Made by a program: the position numbers and the translations under genes. The notes under the pieces are model-generated. The model was not told the origin of the DNA, did not search any database, and was given only the letters and a program-made list of their open reading frames with translations. Shown here one piece after another: positions 21,181 through 29,351 of a stretch of 64,000 nt of DNA. The number at the start of each line of letters is the position of its first letter. Position 1 is the stretch's first letter. Origin of the DNA: Klebsiella sp. RHBSTW-00484 (GTDB lineage: Bacteria; Pseudomonadota; Gammaproteobacteria; Enterobacterales; Enterobacteriaceae); assembly GCF_013705725.1 (NCBI RefSeq), contig NZ_CP055481.1, forward strand, positions 5,208,001 through 5,272,000, in the 5' to 3' direction.

Positions 21181-21718
21181 AATACACCATACTAAAAGTA
21201 GCTGTCGCTGAGACGTTGCCTGCGACGACTGCGCCAGTGGCAACGTAATCCACACTCAGAGGAACAACGTTTTCGCCGTCGATTAAGGTTACAGTGCTGG
21301 ACGTTTCGCCAATATTCAGCGCCTGACCATCCGGACCGTACAGTTGCAGCGCAACATTGCTTGCCGCGCCCGCACCGGCGGTATTAGCCAGAGATCCTTC
21401 AAGTGTACCGTCCTGCTGACCATTAAAAATAACCGCAGCTTCCTGGCTTACCGTGGTGTCGCAATCTTCCAGCTTGATGGAGAAATCTTCTTTCTGATTC
21501 GCAGTCATCCCAGCAGCCGTTAATTTACTGGCACGAACCTGGCTCAAGGTTACCGTTTGATCAACGGAATCAGCAGAAACTGAGCAGGCGGCATTAACAA
21601 CCTGACCAACGAAATTCACGGTGCCACCGGAAACAGTTGCCGTATCCGCAAAGGCAGAGGACATCATGCTGCCCGCAGCAATAGCAGTCACCATCATGGC
21701 TAATACATGCTTTTTCAT
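21176..21718 (-). CDS. Major fimbrial subunit (BcfA-like)
   Basis: 180-residue type-1-like major pilin. Signal peptide with cleavage after SSAFA; mature protein starts DTATVSGGTVNFVGQVVNAACSV. The subunit Cys pair is Cys45 and Cys86, and the C terminus ATFSMVYS has the penultimate Tyr. First gene of a leftward operon; AAGGG ribosome-binding site. Its Ala/Val/Thr-rich composition is typical of shaft subunits. Confidence 0.94.
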   Translation of the reverse strand: MKKHVLAMMVTAIAAGSMMSSAFADTATVSGGTVNFVGQVVNAACSVSADSVDQTVTLSQVRASKLTAAGMTANQKEDFSIKLEDCDTTVSQEAAVIFNGQQDGTLEGSLANTAGAGAASNVALQLYGPDGQALNIGETSSTVTLIDGENVVPLSVDYVATGAVVAGNVSATATFSMVYS

Positions 21719-22146
21719 AAAAACCCTTTTAAATTTAATAAATGATAATCAGTTTTATAATTTCATAAATATCAGACGTTGCCAGACGGGAGTTACCCCT
21801 GGCTCTCTAAGCGTTTTTGGTTGCTTATACATAGAGAAAAACCACAACAATGAATGATGAAGCGTTCTACTAACCAAAAAGCAATAACGGAGTAATAGGG
21901 CTCTGACATTAATTAATTATTATGAAAGGGATAAACAGTTGCAATCATCATAGGCCGCTTTTAAAGGACTTGATGTAACCTCATGCTTTTAATGCATATT
22001 TCATTTAATCCGGCACCTATGCCATATGGACTATTGACCTATCACTCAACATATGAAAGCATCAAAAATAAATTAACATCGATAACAACAATTCGTCAAA
22101 ATGTTTAATTAATGTAAATCATCAACCAATCATTTTCACATAAAAA
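21719..22146. promoter_or_regulatory. Fimbrial promoter region
   Basis: 428 AT-rich bases without a gene. This must contain the promoter of the leftward fimbrial operon and the 3' end region of the IprA-like regulator gene. I see no pair of perfect inverted repeats flanking a promoter, so nothing points to fimS-type inversion. AT-richness suggests H-NS silencing (inference). Confidence 0.4.
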
Positions 22147-22839
22147 CTAATAGGCCGTAGGGAGTTTTTTCATATCTAACAAACGCCCACCATCGATATT
22201 GATATATCCCCCCTTTTTCAACTCAGAAAGGAGCTTCATGGTGCGGCTACGGGATATTCCTGTGCGTCGCTGAATAAAGTTGAGTACATTGATACTCTGT
22301 CGGTACTCACTCGCATAAGCCCAAAGTTCTATTAATAACGACCTGACTTTCAGGTAAGAATCCACTCCCACCAACTCGCGATCGCGCACACTCATCACCA
22401 TCAAGCGATAGGCCAAAATCCGCGCGACATCGTGCCAAAGATCGCACTCATCGGCGACTTTGATAAAATCAGGCAGGGACACAGCACGCCCACGGCATTC
22501 TGTTTCTGCAATAAGATAATGCTCAGGCCGGGTTGGAACGCCATAGGTTTCACCATAGCTATCAACCAGGCCGACAATGGAGGGAGAAAATGCTGATAAG
22601 ACATGAAGACCACTACCACAACGGCAAAATGAAAATATCCCGGACTCCAGTAATACGATTCTATTTTCGCCTTCAGAACTCAGGGAGAATTCATCCCCGA
22701 CCTGTAGGTGGAAAGGCTGACCGAATGACCATAATGCAGAGAATAGTGCATCAAGTGCGGCATGTGGTTTAGCTTGTTGAGAGAAAAAATATGAATTTAA
22801 GGTATTCTCATTATCATTTTCGACGATGTCTAATTTCAT
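22147..22839 (-). CDS. IprA-like winged-helix regulator
   Basis: 230-residue probable DNA-binding protein. The N-terminal part (about 30-130) resembles a cyclic-nucleotide-binding-type beta barrel (FHLQVGDEFSL...IVLLESGIFSFCRC), and the C-terminal part has a winged helix-turn-helix (FIQRRTGISRSRTMKLLSELKKGG). This is the layout of the IprA/YaiV-type CRP-like regulators commonly found beside fimbrial operons. No cAMP-binding signature is evident. Located just upstream of the fimbrial promoter in the same direction; it may control the fimbriae, the chitin cassette, or both. Confidence 0.75.
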   Translation of the reverse strand: MKLDIVENDNENTLNSYFFSQQAKPHAALDALFSALWSFGQPFHLQVGDEFSLSSEGENRIVLLESGIFSFCRCGSGLHVLSAFSPSIVGLVDSYGETYGVPTRPEHYLIAETECRGRAVSLPDFIKVADECDLWHDVARILAYRLMVMSVRDRELVGVDSYLKVRSLLIELWAYASEYRQSINVLNFIQRRTGISRSRTMKLLSELKKGGYINIDGGRLLDMKKLPTAY

Positions 22840-23175
22840 TATTTTCTTTAAAAACCATAATCATAAGTCAATCCACGATATACGTACAAATGTTTAGCTT
22901 CAATTAATAATAAGTAAATACTCATTGTAGTATATCTATGTTATTCAAGCACAAAAACGCAATACTTAGCATAATAAGTAGATTCTCAATCAAAATAATA
23001 ACAAAGAATTTAAAAACATAATGACAGGCATTAACACAACAACAAAGTTACGGATGTTACTATTACCATAGAAATAAAAACATATGAAAAAACAGTGATT
23101 CAGAATATTAAACCTTCTGAACCACCGTGAGTTAAGTGGTGCCATCCACGCTGCATGGAAGAACACGATACGATA
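22840..23175. promoter_or_regulatory. Gap between the IprA-like gene and the 1041-residue gene
   Basis: 336 very AT-rich bases, no gene seen. It holds the promoter of the regulator gene and the 3' untranslated end of the 1041-residue gene. A weak hairpin (ACCAC/GTGGT at 23121-23140) without a T run is the only structure near that stop codon. Confidence 0.4.
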
Positions 23176-26100
23176 TTATTTAAAATATTTTGGCGCCGCG
23201 TAATACTCGACCATTTTTTCCGCCAGCCAGCCGCCATCTTCGCCATTGGAGTGAATAGTCGTAATACTGACCGTCGAACCTCCGCCCCAAAGCACAGAGA
23301 AAACGTTATAGTCAGGCAGATTCAGCGCCTGCATTTGCCCCCAGTCATAACCGTCATCCTGACGTAAAAAATCGCCTACCGTCGCAACACCATAAGTTGT
23401 GCTATTCACCACCGTATTTAACAACTCTGATGTGATGGTATTGAGGTCGCAACCAATCCGCGAGTCCCCCATAAAGAAAGAACCGCCAGAGGCAAAATGC
23501 GCTGTTGCAATTTTGCTGGTTCCCTCTTCCACTGTTGGCATATGCCCACCGGGAATTTGCCATAACATCGCCGGTTTATGCAGGTCTTTCGCCGCCTGTT
23601 TTACCATCCCCAAGTAGTTAAACCAGCAGGTTGCATTCCAACCATAGTGCGCCAATGCATCAGGACTGAAACAATCACGTTCAAATTTATCGAAAGCGAT
23701 AAAATCTGGCGCATACTCGCCGCTATATACTCCCAGCTCATTGATAAATTTAGCGATTTCCGCCCCCTGAGCGACAGGGTCAGCGTTTGTACGGAGCACC
23801 CAATCGGCAGTTCCCGTTGCCCAAACGTTAGTCTGCCAGCCAAACGCCACATCCGGAGCAAATTGTCGAACAAGGTAGTTAATTGCCTGAACATAACCGT
23901 ACAGATCGTTACTGAACTCCGGTAATATCGGCGCGCTAAAACCTGGGAGGGATGGCAAAGCATTTACCGCAGCCGCCAGTTGAACATTGACCGGCACGCT
24001 ATTCGCTTTACGAACTGCGGTATAGCCGTACGGCTCTTGCTGCATAGCCCCCAGGAAATCAGGATTAAGCACGAAGGTTGCCGGAACCGCGTGGTCGCAG
24101 TCTTTGTAAGATTGCGCCGCCAGGCATTGGGTAATGAAGTTGCCAAAGTGATTACGTAACCGCTGACCATCCTGGAGATCCGACAGCGCACTACCGCCGC
24201 TGGCATTGGCGGTATAAACGACCATCACTGGCATCACTGAACGATCGGCCTCTTTTTCAATCTCACGCACCAGCGGAACCGTTTTATGAATAGGTAAGGA
24301 ATCATAATCGAGGAAACCGTCACCATTGACATCAACTTCCGCCGCTGGAATCGGATCGCCGCCGCCATCAAAACCATCATATTTAAACAGGGCGCTAAAA
24401 GGCACGTCGCGATACAGCGTGACGGCTTCTTTGGCGTTAACTGTCACCCCACCATGGGCGAGATAATCTGGCCAACCTTTGACCTGCAACGGAACGCCCT
24501 GAATGAACTCCAGTGTGATGTTATTCACACTTTTCAGCAGTCGCAGCGGCGCATCCAGTTCACAACGCCATGGCGTACCTTCAACAAAAATATCCGCTAC
24601 TTCAACGCTGTATTGGCCGGGTGCCAGGCGTATCGCCAGCGATTGTTGACGCGTATCGCTCTCCAACATGAGGGTATATTGATATTGTCCACTGCTGAAC
24701 AAGTAGCGCTGAGGGACCACGCCCTTCGGCAAACCCAGTATCGTGGCCTGCACATCAACAAAGTCGTGACTATCAATCCCGGTTTTCTGGAAACCCACGC
24801 TGACTTCTTTCACTTGCCCTTGCATCGGCGTGAAAATAGTCGGCTGAGCAAGCGTGGTGATCATCTGGTTGTTGATAACGGTGTGTTGCAAGCAAATCGC
24901 ATAGCTGTGACCCGCCATAAGTTGAGTCACGAGCTGAATTTGCCCAACAGGCAGCGTCAGCGTTCTTTCGCATACGCCCGCTTCTGACCACAGCTCAACC
25001 ACCATGTTCGCACCGATGAATTCAGGAGCATCGATATTAAGGCGCACCGAGGCAAACTGTACCGGCGACTGATATGCCACCAGGCATGTCCGGGCATCAT
25101 CACCGGAAATAAGTTTGAGCGTCACTGCTGATTCCGCAGGCGTAATCCTCATTTCATCATTGCACAGTTCCAGCACAGTGATGCCGTACTCTCCAGCGCT
25201 AAGATCGCCAATAATTAATGATTGCCCCCACTCTCCAGCAAAGCGCTGTGTAGTGGCGCCGGGATAAAGCAGGTCAATCATCGGCTTAAGCGTTGTGCTT
25301 TCCGCCAGCGATGGAAACTGAATCACTATTTTCCCCTGACGTCCCGGATCGTGTGCCAGCGTGGCCGTTAAGTCGCTCATGGCGACCGGGGTCTGGGTCG
25401 CGGAGAGATAAAACTGCAGCTCGGCGCTTGCGCTTGCCGCCAGCAGAAGTTCCCCATCATTGTTAATGGTAATAACGTTTTTCTCGATGGGCCAACCGCC
25501 ATCACTGCCCAGCGTCACTGGCTTGTTACCTAATAAAGAGCCGCTAAAAGGGCTGTAGGGATCGGGGTGTGCGCTGGCAGTGAACTCCAGCTTGAGTTGA
25601 TTAAGATCGAGAGATTGTGAATAGAGATTGGTCACCGTGAAAGTCACCCGCTGATACCAGCTGGTTGTATTCACCGAGCTTGCAGTAATAGCGAGTATTT
25701 CGCCCTCGATAACAACATCATCGCTAGATTCTTCAGGTTCTGGTTCAACCTCATCCGCCGCATCATCGGCAGGAGCTTCAGGTTCCGGATCAACCTCATC
25801 TGCCGTTTCGTCGGCAGGAGCTTCAGGTTCCGGATCAACCTCATCTGCCGTTTCGTCGGCAGGTACTTCAGGTTCTGGTTCAACTTCATCTGCCGTATCG
25901 TCAGCAGGAACTTCAGGCTCTGGTTCATCTGCTGCTTCATCTTGTGCCGATGAGGCCAGCGTTAATGTAAAGGTAGATATTTTTACCGGTACCTGAGTCG
26001 CGGCAAAACTGAAAAATAACGTACCGCTTTCGCCCGGCTGCAATAACAGTTCACCGCTGTTATTGATAATGATTTCATTAATATCAAGCGTCCCTTGCGC

Positions 26101-26301
26101 CATACCGCTCAACGTCAGTGGCATATCCCCTTTGAGAGTGCCGCCAAAATTTCCCCATGGGTCCTGGTGACCCGCACCAGTAAAACCGATTGCCGCATGA
26201 TTCATATCCACGGCACGACTATTTTCATTGGTGATAGTTAAAGTGACTTTTTGATACCAGCTATTTACATCAATCTGACTGCTTTTAATCAAGACGGACA
26301 T
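23176..26301 (-). CDS. Large modular carbohydrate-active-like protein of the chitin cassette
   Basis: 1041 residues, no signal peptide (starts MSVLIKSSQIDVNSWYQ). Layout: beta-rich module 1 (about 1-118), acidic Pro/Glu repeat linker (about 120-196), module 2 (about 205-325) clearly homologous to module 1, several further beta-rich segments (about 330-640), and a C-terminal domain (about 640-1041). The two modules share the W-Y-Q-(K/R)-V-T, H-x-D-P, I-N-N-x-G-E-L-L-L and A-T-Q-x-P-V positions and resemble carbohydrate-binding modules. The C-terminal region has TIM-barrel-like strands and acidic candidates (FDKFERD, Asp871/Glu874; MLWQIPGGH; FFMGDSRIG) but fits no glycoside hydrolase family I can name. 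GAGGA ribosome-binding site. Lies after chiA, behind a terminator; probably co-exported with the chitinase. Confidence 0.7.
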   Translation of the reverse strand: MSVLIKSSQIDVNSWYQKVTLTITNENSRAVDMNHAAIGFTGAGHQDPWGNFGGTLKGDMPLTLSGMAQGTLDINEIIINNSGELLLQPGESGTLFFSFAATQVPVKISTFTLTLASSAQDEAADEPEPEVPADDTADEVEPEPEVPADETADEVDPEPEAPADETADEVDPEPEAPADDAADEVEPEPEESSDDVVIEGEILAITASSVNTTSWYQRVTFTVTNLYSQSLDLNQLKLEFTASAHPDPYSPFSGSLLGNKPVTLGSDGGWPIEKNVITINNDGELLLAASASAELQFYLSATQTPVAMSDLTATLAHDPGRQGKIVIQFPSLAESTTLKPMIDLLYPGATTQRFAGEWGQSLIIGDLSAGEYGITVLELCNDEMRITPAESAVTLKLISGDDARTCLVAYQSPVQFASVRLNIDAPEFIGANMVVELWSEAGVCERTLTLPVGQIQLVTQLMAGHSYAICLQHTVINNQMITTLAQPTIFTPMQGQVKEVSVGFQKTGIDSHDFVDVQATILGLPKGVVPQRYLFSSGQYQYTLMLESDTRQQSLAIRLAPGQYSVEVADIFVEGTPWRCELDAPLRLLKSVNNITLEFIQGVPLQVKGWPDYLAHGGVTVNAKEAVTLYRDVPFSALFKYDGFDGGGDPIPAAEVDVNGDGFLDYDSLPIHKTVPLVREIEKEADRSVMPVMVVYTANASGGSALSDLQDGQRLRNHFGNFITQCLAAQSYKDCDHAVPATFVLNPDFLGAMQQEPYGYTAVRKANSVPVNVQLAAAVNALPSLPGFSAPILPEFSNDLYGYVQAINYLVRQFAPDVAFGWQTNVWATGTADWVLRTNADPVAQGAEIAKFINELGVYSGEYAPDFIAFDKFERDCFSPDALAHYGWNATCWFNYLGMVKQAAKDLHKPAMLWQIPGGHMPTVEEGTSKIATAHFASGGSFFMGDSRIGCDLNTITSELLNTVVNSTTYGVATVGDFLRQDDGYDWGQMQALNLPDYNVFSVLWGGGSTVSITTIHSNGEDGGWLAEKMVEYYAAPKYFK
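25732..25923 (-). repeat. 45-bp tandem repeat encoding an acidic Pro-Glu linker
   Basis: Four full 45-bp units (25744-25923) plus a partial fifth. Each encodes a 15-residue unit of the form PEPE(V/A)PAD(D/E)(T/A)ADEV(E/D). The stretches 25771-25815 and 25816-25860 are identical base for base, which indicates recent duplication. It separates the two homologous modules of the 1041-residue protein and is likely to vary in copy number between strains. Confidence 0.92.
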
Positions 26302-26327
26302 TGACAGAATTCCTCGTTCCCTGGTGG

Positions 26328-26354
26328 AAAAAAGCCCCGGAAAACCGGGGCCTT
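26328..26354 (-). terminator. Terminator between chiA and the 1041-residue gene
   Basis: CCCCGG-TTTT-CCGGGG hairpin extended by G-C and A-T pairs and followed by a T run on the minus strand. A smaller ATTTTCG/CGAAAAT hairpin (26371-26389) sits right after the chiA stop. The downstream gene therefore depends on readthrough or on its own promoter, giving it lower or separate expression. Confidence 0.85.
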
Positions 26355-26391
26355 AGTTATGGAGCCCAATATTTTCGATTAACGAAAATGA

Positions 26392-28500
26392 TTAGTAAGC
26401 ACCAAGGTCAGTCCATGCCTGGCCCGCAGCACAGTTCAGATCCGGCTGGTTGCCCTGAGACCACCATTTCACCTGGTAGTTGTGGCCTTTCCAGCTAACG
26501 ATTTCGAAAGTACCCCAGATTCCGCCATAAACGGTATTGGCATCCCACAGCGCGTAAGGCGTTGTTTCAGTATCTGCCGGAGTCTCTTCATCGGCCGGAG
26601 TGGTATCTTCTTCCGGCTCTACTGGAACGACGATTTCTTCCTCTTCTTCCTCTTCCGGCTCAGGTTGAACCTGAGATGCAGCCGGAACAGCAATCAGCAC
26701 AAAACGCTGTTGAGTAGAAGGCTCGCCCCAGGTATCACGAACAAACAGGGTGAACTGGAAGGTAGTTTTAACGGAAACTTCCGGTACGACAAACTCGATC
26801 ACTGCGACAGTTTTGTCAGCAACGGTGATTTCTGAAGGCACGCCCCAGCTAAAGGTCATATCGTCTTCATCTTCATCAGAAGAACCTTCGCCAGACAGCT
26901 GTACAGTAGAGCCACCGACAACGCGCAGTTCAATTGCCGCTTTCGGCGCATGGTTTACGTCAGTAGTCTTATCTTCTTCCTCTGCTTCGTCAGCGGCTTC
27001 TACGTTGATACCCTCAAAGTAGAACGGTTCCATATCGACAACTTCAGAAGAAATTTCGTAGCCCAGGCCTTCACGAGCGGCGTTAACCAGCACGCCGTTG
27101 TCCTGATCGATAGTCCAGGTGAACATCCCGCCCAGACCCAGTTTCGCTGCGTATTCGCCCTTCGCTTTCACTGAACGCGGAGTATCCAGAGACATAAACA
27201 GCTTGCTTTCCGGGTTGTACAGGTAGTCAGCATCGGCAACCTGGTCGGTGTAGACGTTGAAGCCGTTACGGCCTTTCTGGTTTTCCAGATCCAGGTAGTT
27301 ATAAATCACGTCGTACCATTCGTTGGTACCGGATTCAAACGTACCGGTAGTGGTACCAGTACCTGCATTGTAGGAGCCTTTCAGCGGAGACAGGGATTCC
27401 AGCTCAGCGCCGTGACCGTTACGGGTGTAGCCTGCATAACCGATATTGATGCGATCCGACGGGAAACCTTCAGACAACAGGTGGTCAACGATGGTATTTA
27501 CCGCCCAGCCGCCTTCAGTCACTGCCTTCAGGTTTGTATGGTGAGTCAGAGTCTCTGCCCACGGAGTACCAAAGAAGTCATAGGTCATCAGGTTGATGCC
27601 GTACAGACCGGCGTTCAGCAGCGCTTTGACGTTGGAGTAGTCGAAAGTCGCGACTACAGCAGAGCTGGCGATGGAGATTTTGACATTGCTCAGGCCTGCG
27701 GAATCCAACTGCTTACGCAGCTCGCCAATCAGCAGGGCATAGTTTTCGCCATCTTCCGGACCGCATGGGTTGCCTGCGCCTTCCGCGTTCGGGTACTCCC
27801 AGTCAATATCCACTTCGCTGAACATCGGGAACTGTTTGAACAGTTTCACCACGCCTTTGGCGAAAGTTTTACGGGCGGAATCAGAAGCAGAGGTTTCGTG
27901 GAAACCATTACTCATGGTCCAACCGCCGATGCTCATAGACAGCGCCAGTTCGTGGCCCTGAGCTTTCGCTTTGGCCTGCAGGTCACGCAGGCCGCCGAGC
28001 AGACCTTTGGTGTTCGCCTGAGTGACGGTCTTCGGCTCAACATCCCAACCGCTGACATCGTGGCCGACGTTAACGTAGGACTGGAAATCGCCCCACGGGT
28101 CGAGGAAAGTCGGTTCGTACTGCACTTTACCGCACAGCTCTGCGCCTTCAGCAACCACATCGCGATACAAGCCATCAACTTTGTGGAAGCCTGTCACGCC
28201 GACGAAACCGACAATGATTTTGTCGTAGGCGGTAGGGGATACATTGGTCAGATCGTAACCACGACCACGGTTATCTTTCGAATCATCTCCCTGCAGGCGT
28301 CCATCATACTGAGACCAGTCAGTGTAGTAGCCGAATACCTTAGGTTTAGTCGTGGAAGACTTATATTGGTTATAAACCGGCTTAGCGACACGTGCAGAAG
28401 TATAGCTATATGCGCTGACTTCTTTTGCTGGGTTAAAACCATCAGCTGCGTTGCTGGTTTCAGTAAGAGTATCGCCTTTAATCAGTTTGCTTGTAGCCAT
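26392..28500 (-). CDS. chiA: GH18 chitinase without signal peptide
   Basis: 702-residue chitinase. The GH18 barrel (about 50-500) begins KVFGYYTDWSQYDGR; the catalytic motif VDIDWEYP puts the general acid at Glu235 with Asp231 and Asp233. The first Asp of the DxxDxDxE signature is Ser here. An acidic stretch, a PKD/Ig-like domain (about 514-602), a Glu-rich linker (603-643) and a C-terminal CBM5/12-type chitin-binding domain (about 644-702, with the WW motif QVKWWSQG) follow. Start at 28500 (MATSKLIKGD) has an AAGGA site; the 29-codon extension upstream is unsupported. No Sec/Tat signal: export presumably by the adjacent holin/endolysin. From memory, close to Salmonella ChiA at the same locus. 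Confidence 0.93.
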   Translation of the reverse strand: MATSKLIKGDTLTETSNAADGFNPAKEVSAYSYTSARVAKPVYNQYKSSTTKPKVFGYYTDWSQYDGRLQGDDSKDNRGRGYDLTNVSPTAYDKIIVGFVGVTGFHKVDGLYRDVVAEGAELCGKVQYEPTFLDPWGDFQSYVNVGHDVSGWDVEPKTVTQANTKGLLGGLRDLQAKAKAQGHELALSMSIGGWTMSNGFHETSASDSARKTFAKGVVKLFKQFPMFSEVDIDWEYPNAEGAGNPCGPEDGENYALLIGELRKQLDSAGLSNVKISIASSAVVATFDYSNVKALLNAGLYGINLMTYDFFGTPWAETLTHHTNLKAVTEGGWAVNTIVDHLLSEGFPSDRINIGYAGYTRNGHGAELESLSPLKGSYNAGTGTTTGTFESGTNEWYDVIYNYLDLENQKGRNGFNVYTDQVADADYLYNPESKLFMSLDTPRSVKAKGEYAAKLGLGGMFTWTIDQDNGVLVNAAREGLGYEISSEVVDMEPFYFEGINVEAADEAEEEDKTTDVNHAPKAAIELRVVGGSTVQLSGEGSSDEDEDDMTFSWGVPSEITVADKTVAVIEFVVPEVSVKTTFQFTLFVRDTWGEPSTQQRFVLIAVPAASQVQPEPEEEEEEEIVVPVEPEEDTTPADEETPADTETTPYALWDANTVYGGIWGTFEIVSWKGHNYQVKWWSQGNQPDLNCAAGQAWTDLGAY

Positions 28501-28892
28501 TTTTAATTTCCTTTTAAGTTTGAAAAATTGTCGCAGTTCGTTCTGCGGGACCAATAATCCAGTGCTCAAGGAAAAATGGCTAATCATTAAACATCACATT
28601 TTCAACATCTCCCCATATACATACCAATGATGCTTATCTGATGTACCTAAGCACAACGTCCTCTGCCTGGTTACGTATATCAAAACCATGATATGAGCAA
28701 TAAACAATCACCATATTAAATATCATTTATCAAGCCATTAAATGTCATTTAACTTCCATGAGATAATGTGATTCAGGTCTCTCACACCAATGACAATACA
28801 ATTAAAAAGATGAGTATTAATAGCTTAAGACAATTCTTGCACCATATATTCAGCACAGGCAATCATGATGTATATAACTAAAGGACGACGTT
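28501..28892. promoter_or_regulatory. Divergent chiA / export-regulator promoter region
   Basis: 392 bases, strongly AT-rich, no gene. It separates chiA (leftward) from the membrane-tethered regulator and endolysin (rightward), so one regulator binding here could switch cargo and export genes together. Ribosome-binding sites: AAGGA before chiA and AAAGGACG before the rightward gene. I could not define operators by eye. Confidence 0.55.
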
Positions 28893-29336
28893 ATGAAAAC
28901 TTATCTCATTAATGACAACTACATTTACAACGAAGGAAAGTATGAACTAAGGACCATTTCAAACTCGCAGGTCATTAAGATGACAGCTATGAGAGCAAAA
29001 TGTCTTAGCTTCATTATCGAAAACGCACATCTGGACATCATTGAAAGGCAAAAAATAACCACAGAGTTATGGGGTAGCCGCAGTCATTTCGTTAACGATG
29101 CTAACCTCACGCAGATACTCTACTTGATCAGGCGAGATCTGAAGTCTCTTGGCATTAATGATCTCTTTATTACCATTCCACGGCAGGGGATTCAGGTTAA
29201 CAAAGAGATTGCGATTAAAATGATAGATAGTGAAAAGAAAGAAACCAAAAGACAAGTTATCAGGAAAACGCTGGCAGCATTAACCACCGTATTTTCAGTC
29301 ACGCTGGGTACAGTGATGTACATGCATATTCATTAA
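28893..29336 (+). CDS. Membrane-tethered winged-helix regulator (ToxR/CadC-like)
   Basis: 147 residues. The N-terminal about 105 residues look like an OmpR/ToxR-type winged helix (ELRTISNSQVIKMTAMRAKCLSFI..., TELWGSRSHFVNDANLTQILYLIRRDLKSLGI, ITIPRQGIQV). A single hydrophobic helix (about 120-143, LAALTTVFSVTLGTVMYM) ends almost at the C terminus (HIH), so there is no periplasmic sensor domain. AAGGA ribosome-binding site. The endolysin gene starts 15 bases after its stop, so the two form an operon. The pairing with an endolysin and chitinase resembles the regulator linked to type 10 secretion in Yersinia; the effector is unknown. Confidence 0.82.
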   Translation: MKTYLINDNYIYNEGKYELRTISNSQVIKMTAMRAKCLSFIIENAHLDIIERQKITTELWGSRSHFVNDANLTQILYLIRRDLKSLGINDLFITIPRQGIQVNKEIAIKMIDSEKKETKRQVIRKTLAALTTVFSVTLGTVMYMHIH

Positions 29337-29351
29337 TTCAAGGAAAAGAAA

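Noticed and set aside
21719..22146. Invertible (phase-variable) fimbrial switch
   Set aside because: Only a short imperfect repeat (GTTTTTGGTT and AACCAAAAAG) is seen and no recombinase gene lies nearby.
25732..25923. CRISPR-like array
   Set aside because: Repeats are contiguous, in frame inside a protein gene, and have no variable spacers.
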